Shown: piece by piece, positions 43,502-51,474 of the stretch | How the letters are laid out: each line of letters starts with the position of its first letter | Position numbering within the stretch: the stretch's first letter is position 1 | Source: Actinomycetota bacterium | GTDB lineage: Bacteria > Actinomycetota > Acidimicrobiia > Acidimicrobiales > Ilumatobacteraceae | Direction: 5' to 3' | Assembly (NCBI GenBank): GCA_963169665.1 | Contig: CAUJET010000016.1 | Span: 43,523 to 107,522, forward strand | Length of the DNA stretch: 64,000 bases | Made by a program: the position numbers and the translations under genes | Notes under the pieces: model-generated | What the model was told of the DNA's origin: nothing | Databases searched by the model: none | The model's input: only the letters and a program-made list of their open reading frames with translations

Positions 43502-43969
43502 TCAGGATTCGTCGGCGAAGTGGCTCGCGTACCCGAGCCGGATCAACGACGGGAAGGCCTGCTCGATCGTCGCGTACATCGAGCCGACCACCCGGTCGAG
43601 CTCGGCCTCGGAGAGCGCGACGAGCGGGAGGTCACCGCGGAGGAACAGCGCGTCCTCCACCCCGATCGCGAAGTGCACACCGATCAGCTTCTCGTTGCGA
43701 CGCAGCGCCTGCTCGTACACGAGCGCAGCGTTCTCCAACGGGGCGGGCATCACGTACGCCTCGTAGCGCAGGGTGCGCTGTCCGAGCGTGAACCACAGGG
43801 TGATGTACTCCTTGGCCTCGCCGTGCATACGCACGTACCAGCGCCGTTCGTCGCCCTCACCACGGTCGACCGCGGCGATCGCCGGATTGTCGGCACGGAA
43901 TCCGGCGAACCACTCGTCGATCTGCCGCTCGAGCAGCGCGAGGCGATCGTCGCCGAAGACGTCGGTCAT
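43502..43969 (-). CDS. YbjN-domain protein
   Basis: 155 residues. WYVRMHGEAKEYITLWFTLG, TLRYEAYVMPAPLENAALVY and ALRRNEKLIGVHFAIGVEDA are typical of the YbjN (type III secretion chaperone-like) fold used in actinobacterial regulators. In Mycobacterium a YbjN gene also follows mshA, so the pairing is conserved. The ATG overlaps the mshA stop (ATGA). Biochemical role unknown. Confidence 0.9.
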   Translation of the reverse strand: MTDVFGDDRLALLERQIDEWFAGFRADNPAIAAVDRGEGDERRWYVRMHGEAKEYITLWFTLGQRTLRYEAYVMPAPLENAALVYEQALRRNEKLIGVHFAIGVEDALFLRGDLPLVALSEAELDRVVGSMYATIEQAFPSLIRLGYASHFADES

Positions 43970-45180
43970 CCGCAGGCCACCAGCTCACGGATCGTGAGGT
44001 CGGCGTACACCCGACGCAACCTGGCCGCAGCGAGGCCCCACGTGTACCTCAGCGAGCGCTCGAAGCCGCGGTGGCCGAGCCGTGCGGCGAGTACCGGATC
44101 GTCGAGCAGCAGGTCGAGGTAGCGGGCGAACTCCACCGGATCGCGGTCGGGCACGAGGAAGCCGGACTCGCCGTGGTCGACGAGGGTGAGCAGTCCGCCG
44201 ACCGCGCTCGCCACCACCGGCACCCCGCAGGCGGAGGCCTCGAGTGCGACGAGACCGAAGCTCTCGCTGCGACTCGGCACCACGACGGCGTCGGCGGCGC
44301 GGTAGTAGGTGGAGAGGATGTGGTGCGGCTGGGGCGGCACGAAGCGAACCCGGTCGCGCACGCCGAGCTCGTCGATGAGCGCGTGCAGGCGGCGTACCTC
44401 GCCGTCGCCCTGCTGACCGCTCGCACCGCCGACGACGAGCAGGATCGTGTCGCGGCGGGCCATCGCCGCCAGTGCACGCACGGCCACGTCGGGGCCCTTC
44501 AGGGGCTGGATGCGACCCACGAACAGCACGACCGGCACGTCGTCGGGCAGCTCGAGCGCACGGCGGGCGCCGGCCCGGTCCCCCGGCGCGAAGAAGGCGT
44601 GCTCGACCGCCGGAGCGATCACCTCGATGCGACCCCGCGGATCGCCGTAGAGGCGGCGGAACTGCCGCTCCTCCTCGTCGCAGTTGACGCAGATGACGTC
44701 GGCGCAGCCGATGATCTCGGTCTCGGCCCGCTCGCGCCACGCCGGCTCGAGGTCGCCGCCCTCGGCCTTCACCCGGGCGAGGGTGTGGAACGTGGTGGCG
44801 AACGGCAGATCGCGCTCGTGCTTCAGCCGATGCGCCACGAGGCCGCTCAGGAAGTAGTTCGCATGCAGCACGTCGGCCGGGAACTCGCCGTCGAGGTGGC
44901 GGCGTACGCCGTCGGTGAACTCGTCGATCACGCTCGGCAGGTCCTCCTTGCGGAGGTCGTAGGGCCCGGCGTGCACATGGACGACACGGTGGCCAGGCTC
45001 GACCTGCACCACCTCGGGCAGGCCCGGTCGGTCGGCGCGGGTGTAGGTGGTGCAGTCGTTGCCGCCCTGGGCGAGCGACGACACGAGTTCGCGCACGTAG
45101 ACGTTCATGCCACCACTGTCCCCCGACCCCGGCTGGGCCAGGGGGGAGGTGTGGAGTGAGATGACGGCCACTCGTTGCAC
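43966..45180 (-). CDS. mshA: D-inositol-3-phosphate glycosyltransferase (mycothiol synthesis)
   Basis: About 404 residues. It transfers GlcNAc from UDP-GlcNAc to inositol-3-phosphate, the first step of mycothiol synthesis. MshA marks: VAVISLHTSPLAQPGSGDSG then GMNVYVREL, THHA-type TTFHTLARVKAEGGD, VVLFVGRIQPLKGPDV, and the GT4 donor loop PSRSESFGLVALEASACGVP. The start is uncertain: GTG at 45180 (11 nt after TAGGGT) is used; GTG at 45171 and ATG at 45213 are alternatives. It proves that the thiol of this organism is probably mycothiol. Confidence 0.93.
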   Translation of the reverse strand: MQRVAVISLHTSPLAQPGSGDSGGMNVYVRELVSSLAQGGNDCTTYTRADRPGLPEVVQVEPGHRVVHVHAGPYDLRKEDLPSVIDEFTDGVRRHLDGEFPADVLHANYFLSGLVAHRLKHERDLPFATTFHTLARVKAEGGDLEPAWRERAETEIIGCADVICVNCDEEERQFRRLYGDPRGRIEVIAPAVEHAFFAPGDRAGARRALELPDDVPVVLFVGRIQPLKGPDVAVRALAAMARRDTILLVVGGASGQQGDGEVRRLHALIDELGVRDRVRFVPPQPHHILSTYYRAADAVVVPSRSESFGLVALEASACGVPVVASAVGGLLTLVDHGESGFLVPDRDPVEFARYLDLLLDDPVLAARLGHRGFERSLRYTWGLAAARLRRVYADLTIRELVACG

Positions 45181-45270
45181 GGAGAAGGGAAACCCTAGCG
45201 ACCTCGTCACCATTCCCTGCCAGCCCCGAACCGAGACGCGGCGGGCGCCCAGGTCACCCCTGGCGGCGGG

Positions 45271-45765
45271 TCACTCGGCGTCGCGGGTGCTGGCGACGAA
45301 GCTCTCGTAGACGTTGAGCAGCGCGTGGCGCTGCTCCGGCGTGAGCTTCGGGTCGCGGGCGATGGCGTCGCGGACGGCGTTGTCACCGCTGTCGGCGTCG
45401 TCGCTCAGGAACCCGGCGCGCACGTACAGCGTCTCGGCGCTGATCTGGAGCGCCTTCGCGATCTGCTGGAGGATGTCGGCGCTGGGCTTGCGCAATCCTC
45501 GCTCGATCTGGGACAGGTAGGGGTTGCTCACCCCGGCCAGGTCGGCGAGGCGGCGGACGCTCATGCGGGCCGTCTCGCGCTGGGACTTGATGAATTCGCC
45601 GACGTCGGCGATCCGCTTGTCGAGGTCGTCGAGCGGCGAGTGCTTCGGCGGCAGCGGCAACGGCGGCATGGACGGCATCTCGGGGACCTTCCGGACCTTC
45701 TGGATCTTCTGGATCGTCTGGATCTTCTGGATCTTCTGGATCTTCGGTGCAGGCCGATCGATCAC
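45271..45765 (-). CDS. XRE-family transcriptional regulator (Rv0474-like)
   Basis: 164 residues. The HTH domain is FIKSQRETARMSVRRLADLA then GVSNPYLSQIERGLRKPSA, followed by ILQQIAKALQISAETLYVRA. By memory it closely resembles mycobacterial Rv0474-type regulators. The N-terminal 30 residues are encoded by 9-bp tandem repeats and read KIQKIQKIQTIQKIQKVRKV, a basic, probably disordered segment. The GTG at 45765 overlaps the stop of the RsiG-like gene (GTGA), so they are coupled; an ATG at 45678 just before the HTH domain is the alternative. Confidence 0.88.
   Translation of the reverse strand: MIDRPAPKIQKIQKIQTIQKIQKVRKVPEMPSMPPLPLPPKHSPLDDLDKRIADVGEFIKSQRETARMSVRRLADLAGVSNPYLSQIERGLRKPSADILQQIAKALQISAETLYVRAGFLSDDADSGDNAVRDAIARDPKLTPEQRHALLNVYESFVASTRDAE
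45685..45745. repeat. 9-bp tandem repeat (TTCTGGATC) in the XRE gene
   Basis: Five close copies plus degenerate copies. Read on the minus strand they give in-frame KIQ tripeptides. Copy changes of 9 bp keep frame. Confidence 0.9.
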
Positions 45766-46253
45766 TCGTCGGCGAGCAGCCCCTCGATGTCGGCCTCGCC
45801 CTCCCGGTACCGACGGACGAGCTCGGCACTGAGTGCATCGATGCGACCGAACAGCTCCTTGCGCTCTTTCGAGCGGCTCTGCTCGAAGATCCGCAGCTCG
45901 CTGCGCAGGGCGATCAGCTCGTCGTCGTCGAGGGACGGCAGATCGCTGCCGCCGTGCTCGTTCCACATCTCCTCGAGCTGCAGCGCCAGCGGATGGTCGC
46001 TCGCGTCCTCGGCCGGACGAGGCGGTCGGGCCGGGCCGCCGGTGAGGTGGTTGCCGAGGATGACCGGCAGCTCGCTCGTGATGACGGCGGGATCGGCGTG
46101 CCGGTCGCGGCGACGGATCTCGGCGTCGAGCAGGTCGAGGCGGGCCTGCGCCAAGCGGCGGACGTAGGACACGGCGTCGTCGTCGTGCTGCAAGGACGCC
46201 CGCAGGGACCGCAGCTCGTCGAGCGGCAGCAGGGTCGGGTCGAGATCGGTCAC
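45762..46253 (-). CDS. RsiG-like c-di-GMP-responsive anti-sigma factor
   Basis: 163 residues, almost all helical. Streptomyces RsiG binds c-di-GMP through two copies of E-x3-S-x2-R-x3-Q-x3-D. Here helix one has D25-x3-S29-x2-R32-x3-Q36-x3-D40 (DAVSYVRRLAQARLD) and helix three has E124-x3-S128-x2-R131-x3-F135-x3-D139 (EQSRSKERKELFGRID): four of five positions kept in each. The family often carries the name aerial mycelium formation protein. The GTG at 46253 is 6 nt after GGAGG and overlaps the MoaD stop. No WhiG-type sigma gene is in the window, so the partner is unknown. Confidence 0.8.
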   Translation of the reverse strand: MTDLDPTLLPLDELRSLRASLQHDDDAVSYVRRLAQARLDLLDAEIRRRDRHADPAVITSELPVILGNHLTGGPARPPRPAEDASDHPLALQLEEMWNEHGGSDLPSLDDDELIALRSELRIFEQSRSKERKELFGRIDALSAELVRRYREGEADIEGLLADE

Positions 46254-46492
46254 TGGCATCCTCCACTCACGGGCGGCAGCACCGCCACTTCGTCCGTCGA
46301 CGTGACCGCCGCGGACCGATCGGCCGCATCGCCGTTCACCCAGACACGACAGGTGCCGAGCACGTGGGCGAACGCGGCACCATAGCGGTCGACGGCGAGG
46401 TCGAGGACCTCGCCGACCGTGGTGCCGTCCACCACGTCCGAACCCGTTCCGGCGGCCTCACGGGCCGACGCGAACAACCGGAGCACTGCCAT
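46250..46492 (-). CDS. MoaD/ThiS-family sulfur-carrier-like protein with GGCQ tail
   Basis: 80 residues of beta-grasp type (MAVLRLFASAREAAGTGSD, VGEVLDLAVDRYGAAF, VWVNGDAA, DEVAVLPPVSGGCQ). MoaD and ThiS proteins need a C-terminal Gly-Gly for adenylation and thiocarboxylation; here two residues follow it, so tail removal would be needed. The codons of the GG pair are also the GGAGG ribosome-binding site of the RsiG-like gene. No MoaE or MoeB gene is adjacent. TACGAT 7 nt before the ATG marks a leaderless promoter. Confidence 0.82.
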   Translation of the reverse strand: MAVLRLFASAREAAGTGSDVVDGTTVGEVLDLAVDRYGAAFAHVLGTCRVWVNGDAADRSAAVTSTDEVAVLPPVSGGCQ

Positions 46493-46499
46493 CTGCCCG

Positions 46500-46505
46500 A
46501 TCGTA
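46500..46505 (-). promoter_or_regulatory. -10 box of leaderless promoter for the MoaD-RsiG-XRE operon
   Basis: TACGAT on the minus strand, 7 nt before the ATG at 46492. It is 17 bp from the divergent -10 box of the phosphatase gene, so the two promoters overlap and may compete. Confidence 0.55.
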
Positions 46506-46522
46506 CCCGTGCGGCGCGCGGA

Positions 46523-46528
46523 TACCCT
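46523..46528 (+). promoter_or_regulatory. -10 box of leaderless promoter for the histidine phosphatase
   Basis: TACCCT, 8 nt before the ATG at 46537 (2 nt before an ATG at 46531, too close to be used). Confidence 0.5.
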
Positions 46529-46536
46529 CGATGGCC

Positions 46537-47262
46537 ATGGGGTCGCAGGCATCTCCTCAGGACCGTGGCGCGGCACGGCCCGACCGCCCGTTCGTCTCCC
46601 CGGGCCAACGACCCGAACGGCCCTCCGACCGCTCATCCGGTGGCGCCGCACCCGGTGGCCCGGCAGCGGCAGGCGCCACCCGCCTGTTGGTGGTGCGCCA
46701 CGGGGAGAGCGAGTGGAACGCCTCGGGGCGGTGGCAGGGCCACGCCGACGTCGCCCTCACCCGGCGTGGGGAGCTGCAGGCGGTGGAGGCGTCGGAGGTC
46801 CTGGGACAGTTCGACGCGATCTGGTCGAGCGATCTCGCCCGGGCGCACCGCACCGCGCAGATCATCGCCGAGCTCCTCGGCGTCGGCCCGGTCCACACCG
46901 ACCAGCGGTTGCGCGAAACCCACGTGGGTCCGTGGGAGGGCCTCACCCACGACGAGGTCGAGGCCGGATGGCCGGGCTATCTCGACGTGCGACGACGGCC
47001 GGAGGGCTTCGAACCCTCCGAGGTGGCCGCGGCGCGGCTGCTCGCCGCACTCGTCGACATCGCCGGGCAGTACCCCGGCGGCGAGGTGCTGATCGTCAGC
47101 CACGGTGGCGTCATCCGGGCCGCGCAGCGGGCGATCGGTTGGACGATGCCGAAGCTGCCCAACCTGTCGGGCTCGTGGTTCGTCGCCCGCGACGGTGTGC
47201 TCAGCCCGGGCGACGCCGTGCACCTGCTGCCGGGAGAGCACGCCGCACACGAGGCGCTGTGA
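46537..47262 (+). CDS. Histidine phosphatase (phosphoglycerate-mutase superfamily)
   Basis: 241 residues. The first 45 are a disordered Pro/Gly/Arg leader. The catalytic motif is LLVVRHGESEWNASGRWQGH (RHG), with the second His in VLIVSHGGVIRAAQRAIG and ETHVGPWEGLTHDEVEA between them. The broad family covers acid phosphatases and cofactor-independent mutases; GRWQGHADVALTRRG suggests a phosphatase. The start at 46537 is based on the -10 spacing; an ATG at 46531 is also in frame. The stop overlaps the next GTG. Confidence 0.92.
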   Translation: MGSQASPQDRGAARPDRPFVSPGQRPERPSDRSSGGAAPGGPAAAGATRLLVVRHGESEWNASGRWQGHADVALTRRGELQAVEASEVLGQFDAIWSSDLARAHRTAQIIAELLGVGPVHTDQRLRETHVGPWEGLTHDEVEAGWPGYLDVRRRPEGFEPSEVAAARLLAALVDIAGQYPGGEVLIVSHGGVIRAAQRAIGWTMPKLPNLSGSWFVARDGVLSPGDAVHLLPGEHAAHEAL

Positions 47263-47867
47263 GCGACGAGCAGCTCCCGTTCACCTTCGGTCCCGCCGAG
47301 CCACGATCGCCCGCCACCCCACCGGCACCGTCGCCGGTGCCGTCGCCGGTGTCATCGCCGGGACCCTCATCACCGGCGGATCCGCCGTTCCGGGTCGAGG
47401 TCACCCGCTCGAAGCAGCGCAAACGCTCCGTCGGCGCACAGCTGGTGGGCGACACGCTGCGCGTGGCGATCCCCTCCTGGATGAGCCGCGCCGAGGAGGC
47501 GCACTGGGTGGCCGAGATGTCGCGTCGGTTCGCGCGGAAGATGTCGAGCGACCGGATCGATCTCACGGCCCGCGCCACGTCGTTGGCGAAGCGGTACGGC
47601 CTGCACCGACCGACGGCGATCCGCTGGGCGAGCGACATGACCACGCGCTGGGGATCGTGCACCCCCGACACGGGCACCATCCGCATCTCCGACCGCATCG
47701 CCGCGTTCCCCGACTGGGTCGTCGACTACGTGATCGTGCACGAGCTCGCACACCTCCACGTGGGCGGACACGGCCCCGACTTCTGGGCGATCGCGCACCG
47801 GTACCCGAGATCGGAACGGGCGATCGGCTACCTGATCGCGAAGGCGGGCGAGGGCGACACCGACTGA
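47259..47867 (+). CDS. YgjP-like zinc metallopeptidase (DUF45)
   Basis: 202 residues. The zinc motif is HELAH in VIVHELAHLHVGGHGPDFW, with WGSCTPDTGTIRISDR before it, both diagnostic of the YgjP/SprT-related DUF45 family. A Pro/Ser-rich leader (SPVPSPVSSPGPSSP) precedes the domain. The GTG start overlaps the phosphatase stop (GTGA). Reported family roles are unclear; probably a cytosolic metalloprotease. Confidence 0.9.
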   Translation: MSDEQLPFTFGPAEPRSPATPPAPSPVPSPVSSPGPSSPADPPFRVEVTRSKQRKRSVGAQLVGDTLRVAIPSWMSRAEEAHWVAEMSRRFARKMSSDRIDLTARATSLAKRYGLHRPTAIRWASDMTTRWGSCTPDTGTIRISDRIAAFPDWVVDYVIVHELAHLHVGGHGPDFWAIAHRYPRSERAIGYLIAKAGEGDTD

Positions 47868-47868
47868 G

Positions 47869-47912
47869 GACCGACCGACCGACGACCGACCGACGACCGA
47901 CCGACCGACACC
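47869..47912. repeat. GACC microsatellite after the YgjP gene
   Basis: About ten GACC-type units with single-base slips. It fills most of the gap between two convergent genes. Confidence 0.85.
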
Positions 47913-47942
47913 GATCGAGGCGGTCCCGAGGACTCGCGACGG

Positions 47943-50900
47943 TCAGGCGAGGCGCGGGACCGACGGTGCGAAGCCGCTGCGACCGGGTCGCAGCGAACCG
48001 GCCAGCACCGAGACGCCGATCAGGGTCGCCAGCATCACGACGAGCCACCCGGCGACGGGGGAGCCGCCGTCGGGGGTCGGCGCGAGCGACGACGCCGTCG
48101 GCTCGGCGAGGAGCCGGGTCGTCACCGCCGTGCCATCGATGCCCCCGATACCGCCGTTGCCACCGGCGCCCGACACGCCGAACACGCCGGAGGCGCCCAC
48201 CGCAGGGACGACGGCCGACGACGTGGCGGACGACGGCGTGAGTCCGACGGCGAGGTTCACGTCGCTCCCGGACTGCAGCACGAACTCGGCCGACCTGCCG
48301 AACACGTCCGGAGCGACCAGGCCGGCCGGCAGGTTCGACACCACGAGGCGATAGGTCACGCCGGCCTCGCCGACGAAGGAGAAGCGGCCCTCGTCGTCGG
48401 TCACGTCGGCACCGACCGCCACTCCGTCCGCATCGACCAGTGTGACCGTGACGCCGTCGACCCTGGTCTCGTCGTCGCCGACGACACCGTCGCGGTCGAG
48501 GTCGGCCCACACCACGTCGTCGATCGTGACCGCCGAGACGTCGAGCAGTCCGTCGTCGGAACCGTCGTCCGTGGCGGCCGCGTCGGCGGCATCGTCCGCC
48601 GTGTCGTCGTCGCTGTCGGCTGCAGTGGTCGCGGCTACCACGCGGACGAGCTCGACCTGACGCGGGCCACCGCCGACGTCGATCGGCAGGGGTGACGTGG
48701 GCGACTCGAGCTCACTCGTCTCGCCGGGCACCATGAAGCCGGGCGGAGGTGCGATCGCAGCCCAGCAGGCCGTGCCCTCGACGTCGAGCGACCAGGAGCC
48801 GTCGGCCGCGACCACGGTCGACACGGGGCTGCCGTAGGTGTCGTCGGAGGTGCCCCACGCGCCGTCGTCGCCGGCGGCGGTGGCGCACACGACCACGATC
48901 ACGGTGCCTGCCACACCGCTGCCGGACGAGCCGGGCACGGGCGGCGGAGCGGCCTCGATGAGCACGGTCGTGGACGGCGCCGGCGCGGGGAGATCGAGGG
49001 TGGGCGAGGTGGCGAGACCGCCGACGGTGCTCACCGGCACGACCGGTTCGTCGACCGCGACACCGGTGTCACCAGCATCGCTGTCGTCGAGCGCGAGCAC
49101 GGTGACCGATCCCTGCACGCGACCACCGGGAGCGGAGGCCTCGGCCGTGGGCACCGCGCTCGCCATCGCGCCGGCGACGGCGACCAGCGCGGCGGCCCGC
49201 AGGCCCATGCGTCGGGGCAGGACCGGATGATCGTCGAGCACCACCACGGAACGGGCCCCGGCGGTGGCCGGGTCGATGCCGGCACCGGCGGTGCTGCCGA
49301 CCGTGCCGGCGGCCGGGCCGCCGAGGAGTTCGAGCGCTGGTTGCACCACGCAGTACTCGGTGAGCGCGTCGGCGACATAGCTCTCGATCGCGCCGAACTC
49401 CACGCCGTAGCGACGCTCGCCGCTGAAGTCGACGCGCACGTTGCGCACGGTGACCGGCACGATGGCCGAGATCACGCCGCTGGCGGTCGGCACCACCACG
49501 TCGAGGCGCTGGTTGCTGCCGACGGCGAGATCCACGTCGCCCAGCACGCCGGCACCGAGCGGCGTCAGGTCGACCACCAGCGCAGCCCGGTCGGCGAAGG
49601 TGCTCGGCAGCGACGAGGCGATACGGGTGGCGCGCCGCGACTGGGCTCGGCGGGCGAGGATGCGCAACGCGTCGAGTCCGCCGCCGAGCGACCACAGTGC
49701 CGCGACGAGGAGTCCGGCGGTCTGGTCCATCGGCATGGCAGCGAGCGTGTGGGTGACCCGATCGCTGAGGGCGCGCATGCCGATCACCACGCTGATCGAC
49801 GCGACGGCTCCGGCCGAGGCGACACCGTGGTGCAGACCGAACGCACTCCCGAGGACGTGCTCGGCAGGATCTGGCCGGCCGTCGGGCGCCATCACGCCAC
49901 GCCACGACGCACCGAGCATGCGCATCGACCACCGCACCCGGTCGCCGGGCCGGAGCTCGCGACCCGAGAGCAACCACAACGAGACGGCCGCGAGCACGAA
50001 CCACGGCGCCCACAGGACGGCGAAACCGAGCGGGTCGGCGTCGAAGGGCAGGCGGCCCGAGAGCAACGCGCCGAGGAGGAGCGCGACGATGACGCCGCGG
50101 CGGACACCGGCGAGCGGGCGCACGGCCTGTGCGGTGAGCGCGGCACGCTGTGCGAACGAGAGCTGGTTCGGGCGCCAGGCGCCGTGGTCGCCGAGGAGCA
50201 GGTGCCGCGCAGCGCTCGCTTCGCACGCACGCACGTTCTCGACGTCGGCCGGCGACACGAGGGGGGCCACGGCCACGAGCGGCCGTCCGCCCGGCGCGGC
50301 GATCTGCCACCCGGCGGCGAACAGCGCCGACGTGAGGTCGGCCTGCACCATCTGCGGCGACGACTCGACGAGCGCCACCGAACGGATCGCTGCGGTGCGC
50401 AGGAGCGCGCCGGACCCGGTGAAGGGGGCGAGCCCGCGGGCACCGAGGGCGGGCACCAGGGCGCGCCGTTCGAACTGCTTGTCGTGCCGACCGATGGCAC
50501 CGTGCTCGGCCGACTCGCCGTTGCTCGCCTCGACCGGCCCCTGGACGACGGCAACCGACGGCTCGTCGAACCACGGCAGGAGCGAGCGCAGTACGGAGGG
50601 ATGCGGGATGTCGCCCGCCTCGAGGAGGAGGATCGCTCCCACGTCGACCGAACCCGCGGCGAGGCGCAGGCCGTCGACGTCGTCGGGGTCGGTGGCGAGG
50701 TAGCGCACGCCGTGTTCCACGGCGAGGGCGGCGATCTCGGGGCGGGCATCGACGTCGACCACGATCACCGGGGCGATCGGGCGGCTGGCGATCAACGTCG
50801 CCCGCAGCGCCGCAGGGGCCTGGCCGGTGCAGCGCACCACGATGACGGTGTCGAGCGGTTCGGGGGCTGCTGCGTCGTGTTCGGAGGTACCCGTCGCCGT

Positions 50901-51119
50901 GCTCGGGATCGGCGCAGCGATCTCCGGCCGGCGCCACAGCGCCCAGCAGGTCACAGCCACGGCGAACACGCCGAACGTCTCGACGGCCAGGGTGGGGGTC
51001 GCCATCCACCACGGGCCGCCACCGAGCGTGCTGGTGGCGCGCCAGCCGAGGTAGACGACGCCGAACGCGAGGGCGAGCACCGCGGTGACCCTGCCGATGA
51101 TCGTCTCGCCTGTTCTCAT
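47943..51119 (-). CDS. PilZ-bearing cellulose-synthase-like protein fused to SdrD-type surface domain
   Basis: 1058 residues. Two N-terminal membrane helices (about 8-60) precede a GT2/BcsA-like domain (about 85-320) and more helices (340-480). A PilZ domain follows at about 490-590: RRATR (RxxxR), then VVDLTPLGAGV (D-x-T-x-x-G) and RRYGVEFGAI. A further helix (about 640-660) leads to an external region with a Cna/SdrD_B-like repeat (VVWADLDRDGVVGDDETRVD, VTVTLVDADG) and a final helix (GWLVVMLATLIGVSVLAGS). The glycosyltransferase looks inactive: DxD is EAGD and QxxRW is EASAARH, though the TED-like Asp in VQADLTSAL remains. It is the clear c-di-GMP receptor of the window. The ATG at 51119 follows AGGTGAG; a GTG at 51131 is in frame. 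Confidence 0.8.
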   Translation of the reverse strand: MRTGETIIGRVTAVLALAFGVVYLGWRATSTLGGGPWWMATPTLAVETFGVFAVAVTCWALWRRPEIAAPIPSTATGTSEHDAAAPEPLDTVIVVRCTGQAPAALRATLIASRPIAPVIVVDVDARPEIAALAVEHGVRYLATDPDDVDGLRLAAGSVDVGAILLLEAGDIPHPSVLRSLLPWFDEPSVAVVQGPVEASNGESAEHGAIGRHDKQFERRALVPALGARGLAPFTGSGALLRTAAIRSVALVESSPQMVQADLTSALFAAGWQIAAPGGRPLVAVAPLVSPADVENVRACEASAARHLLLGDHGAWRPNQLSFAQRAALTAQAVRPLAGVRRGVIVALLLGALLSGRLPFDADPLGFAVLWAPWFVLAAVSLWLLSGRELRPGDRVRWSMRMLGASWRGVMAPDGRPDPAEHVLGSAFGLHHGVASAGAVASISVVIGMRALSDRVTHTLAAMPMDQTAGLLVAALWSLGGGLDALRILARRAQSRRATRIASSLPSTFADRAALVVDLTPLGAGVLGDVDLAVGSNQRLDVVVPTASGVISAIVPVTVRNVRVDFSGERRYGVEFGAIESYVADALTEYCVVQPALELLGGPAAGTVGSTAGAGIDPATAGARSVVVLDDHPVLPRRMGLRAAALVAVAGAMASAVPTAEASAPGGRVQGSVTVLALDDSDAGDTGVAVDEPVVPVSTVGGLATSPTLDLPAPAPSTTVLIEAAPPPVPGSSGSGVAGTVIVVVCATAAGDDGAWGTSDDTYGSPVSTVVAADGSWSLDVEGTACWAAIAPPPGFMVPGETSELESPTSPLPIDVGGGPRQVELVRVVAATTAADSDDDTADDAADAAATDDGSDDGLLDVSAVTIDDVVWADLDRDGVVGDDETRVDGVTVTLVDADGVAVGADVTDDEGRFSFVGEAGVTYRLVVSNLPAGLVAPDVFGRSAEFVLQSGSDVNLAVGLTPSSATSSAVVPAVGASGVFGVSGAGGNGGIGGIDGTAVTTRLLAEPTASSLAPTPDGGSPVAGWLVVMLATLIGVSVLAGSLRPGRSGFAPSVPRLA

Positions 51120-51126
51120 GCCACCA

Positions 51127-51425
51127 CTCACCTGCTGCCCACCTGATGCCCACCTGCTGGCGCCTGCTGGCGCCCGTCCGCTGCCCGATCTCCGAACACC
51201 TCAAGGATTCGGCACTCCCGGCGCGTGACTTGAGCGGTTGTTGCCATTCCGCCGGCCACTCCGCTGGCCATTCGCAGGCCACTTCGCAGGTCACTTCGCA
51301 GGCCACTCCGCTCGGCCGTCACCGGGCCCGACGCAGGCGTGGGGCGGCTCGGACGGCCCGGTTCGGCCCGGTCGCCCCGGGGCGGCGGCCAGGGTCGTCG
51401 GCCGGGGTCGTCGGCCAGGGTCGTC
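51127..51425. repeat. Tandem-repeat-rich intergenic spacer
   Basis: The 355-bp divergent gap 51120-51474 holds three direct-repeat blocks: CCCACCTG-type units at 51127-51175, GGCCACTTCGCA-type 12-bp units at 51251-51315, and GGTCGTCGGCCAG 13-bp units at 51389-51425. No gene was found in it apart from the -10 box of the cyclophilin gene. Confidence 0.75.
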
Positions 51426-51459
51426 AGATGGCCGCGGGGGACCGGCTCACCACCGCCGC

Positions 51460-51465
51460 TATCCT
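51460..51465 (+). promoter_or_regulatory. -10 box of leaderless promoter for the cyclophilin
   Basis: TATCCT, 9 nt before the GTG start at 51475. Confidence 0.5.
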
Positions 51466-51474
51466 GCCGACCTC

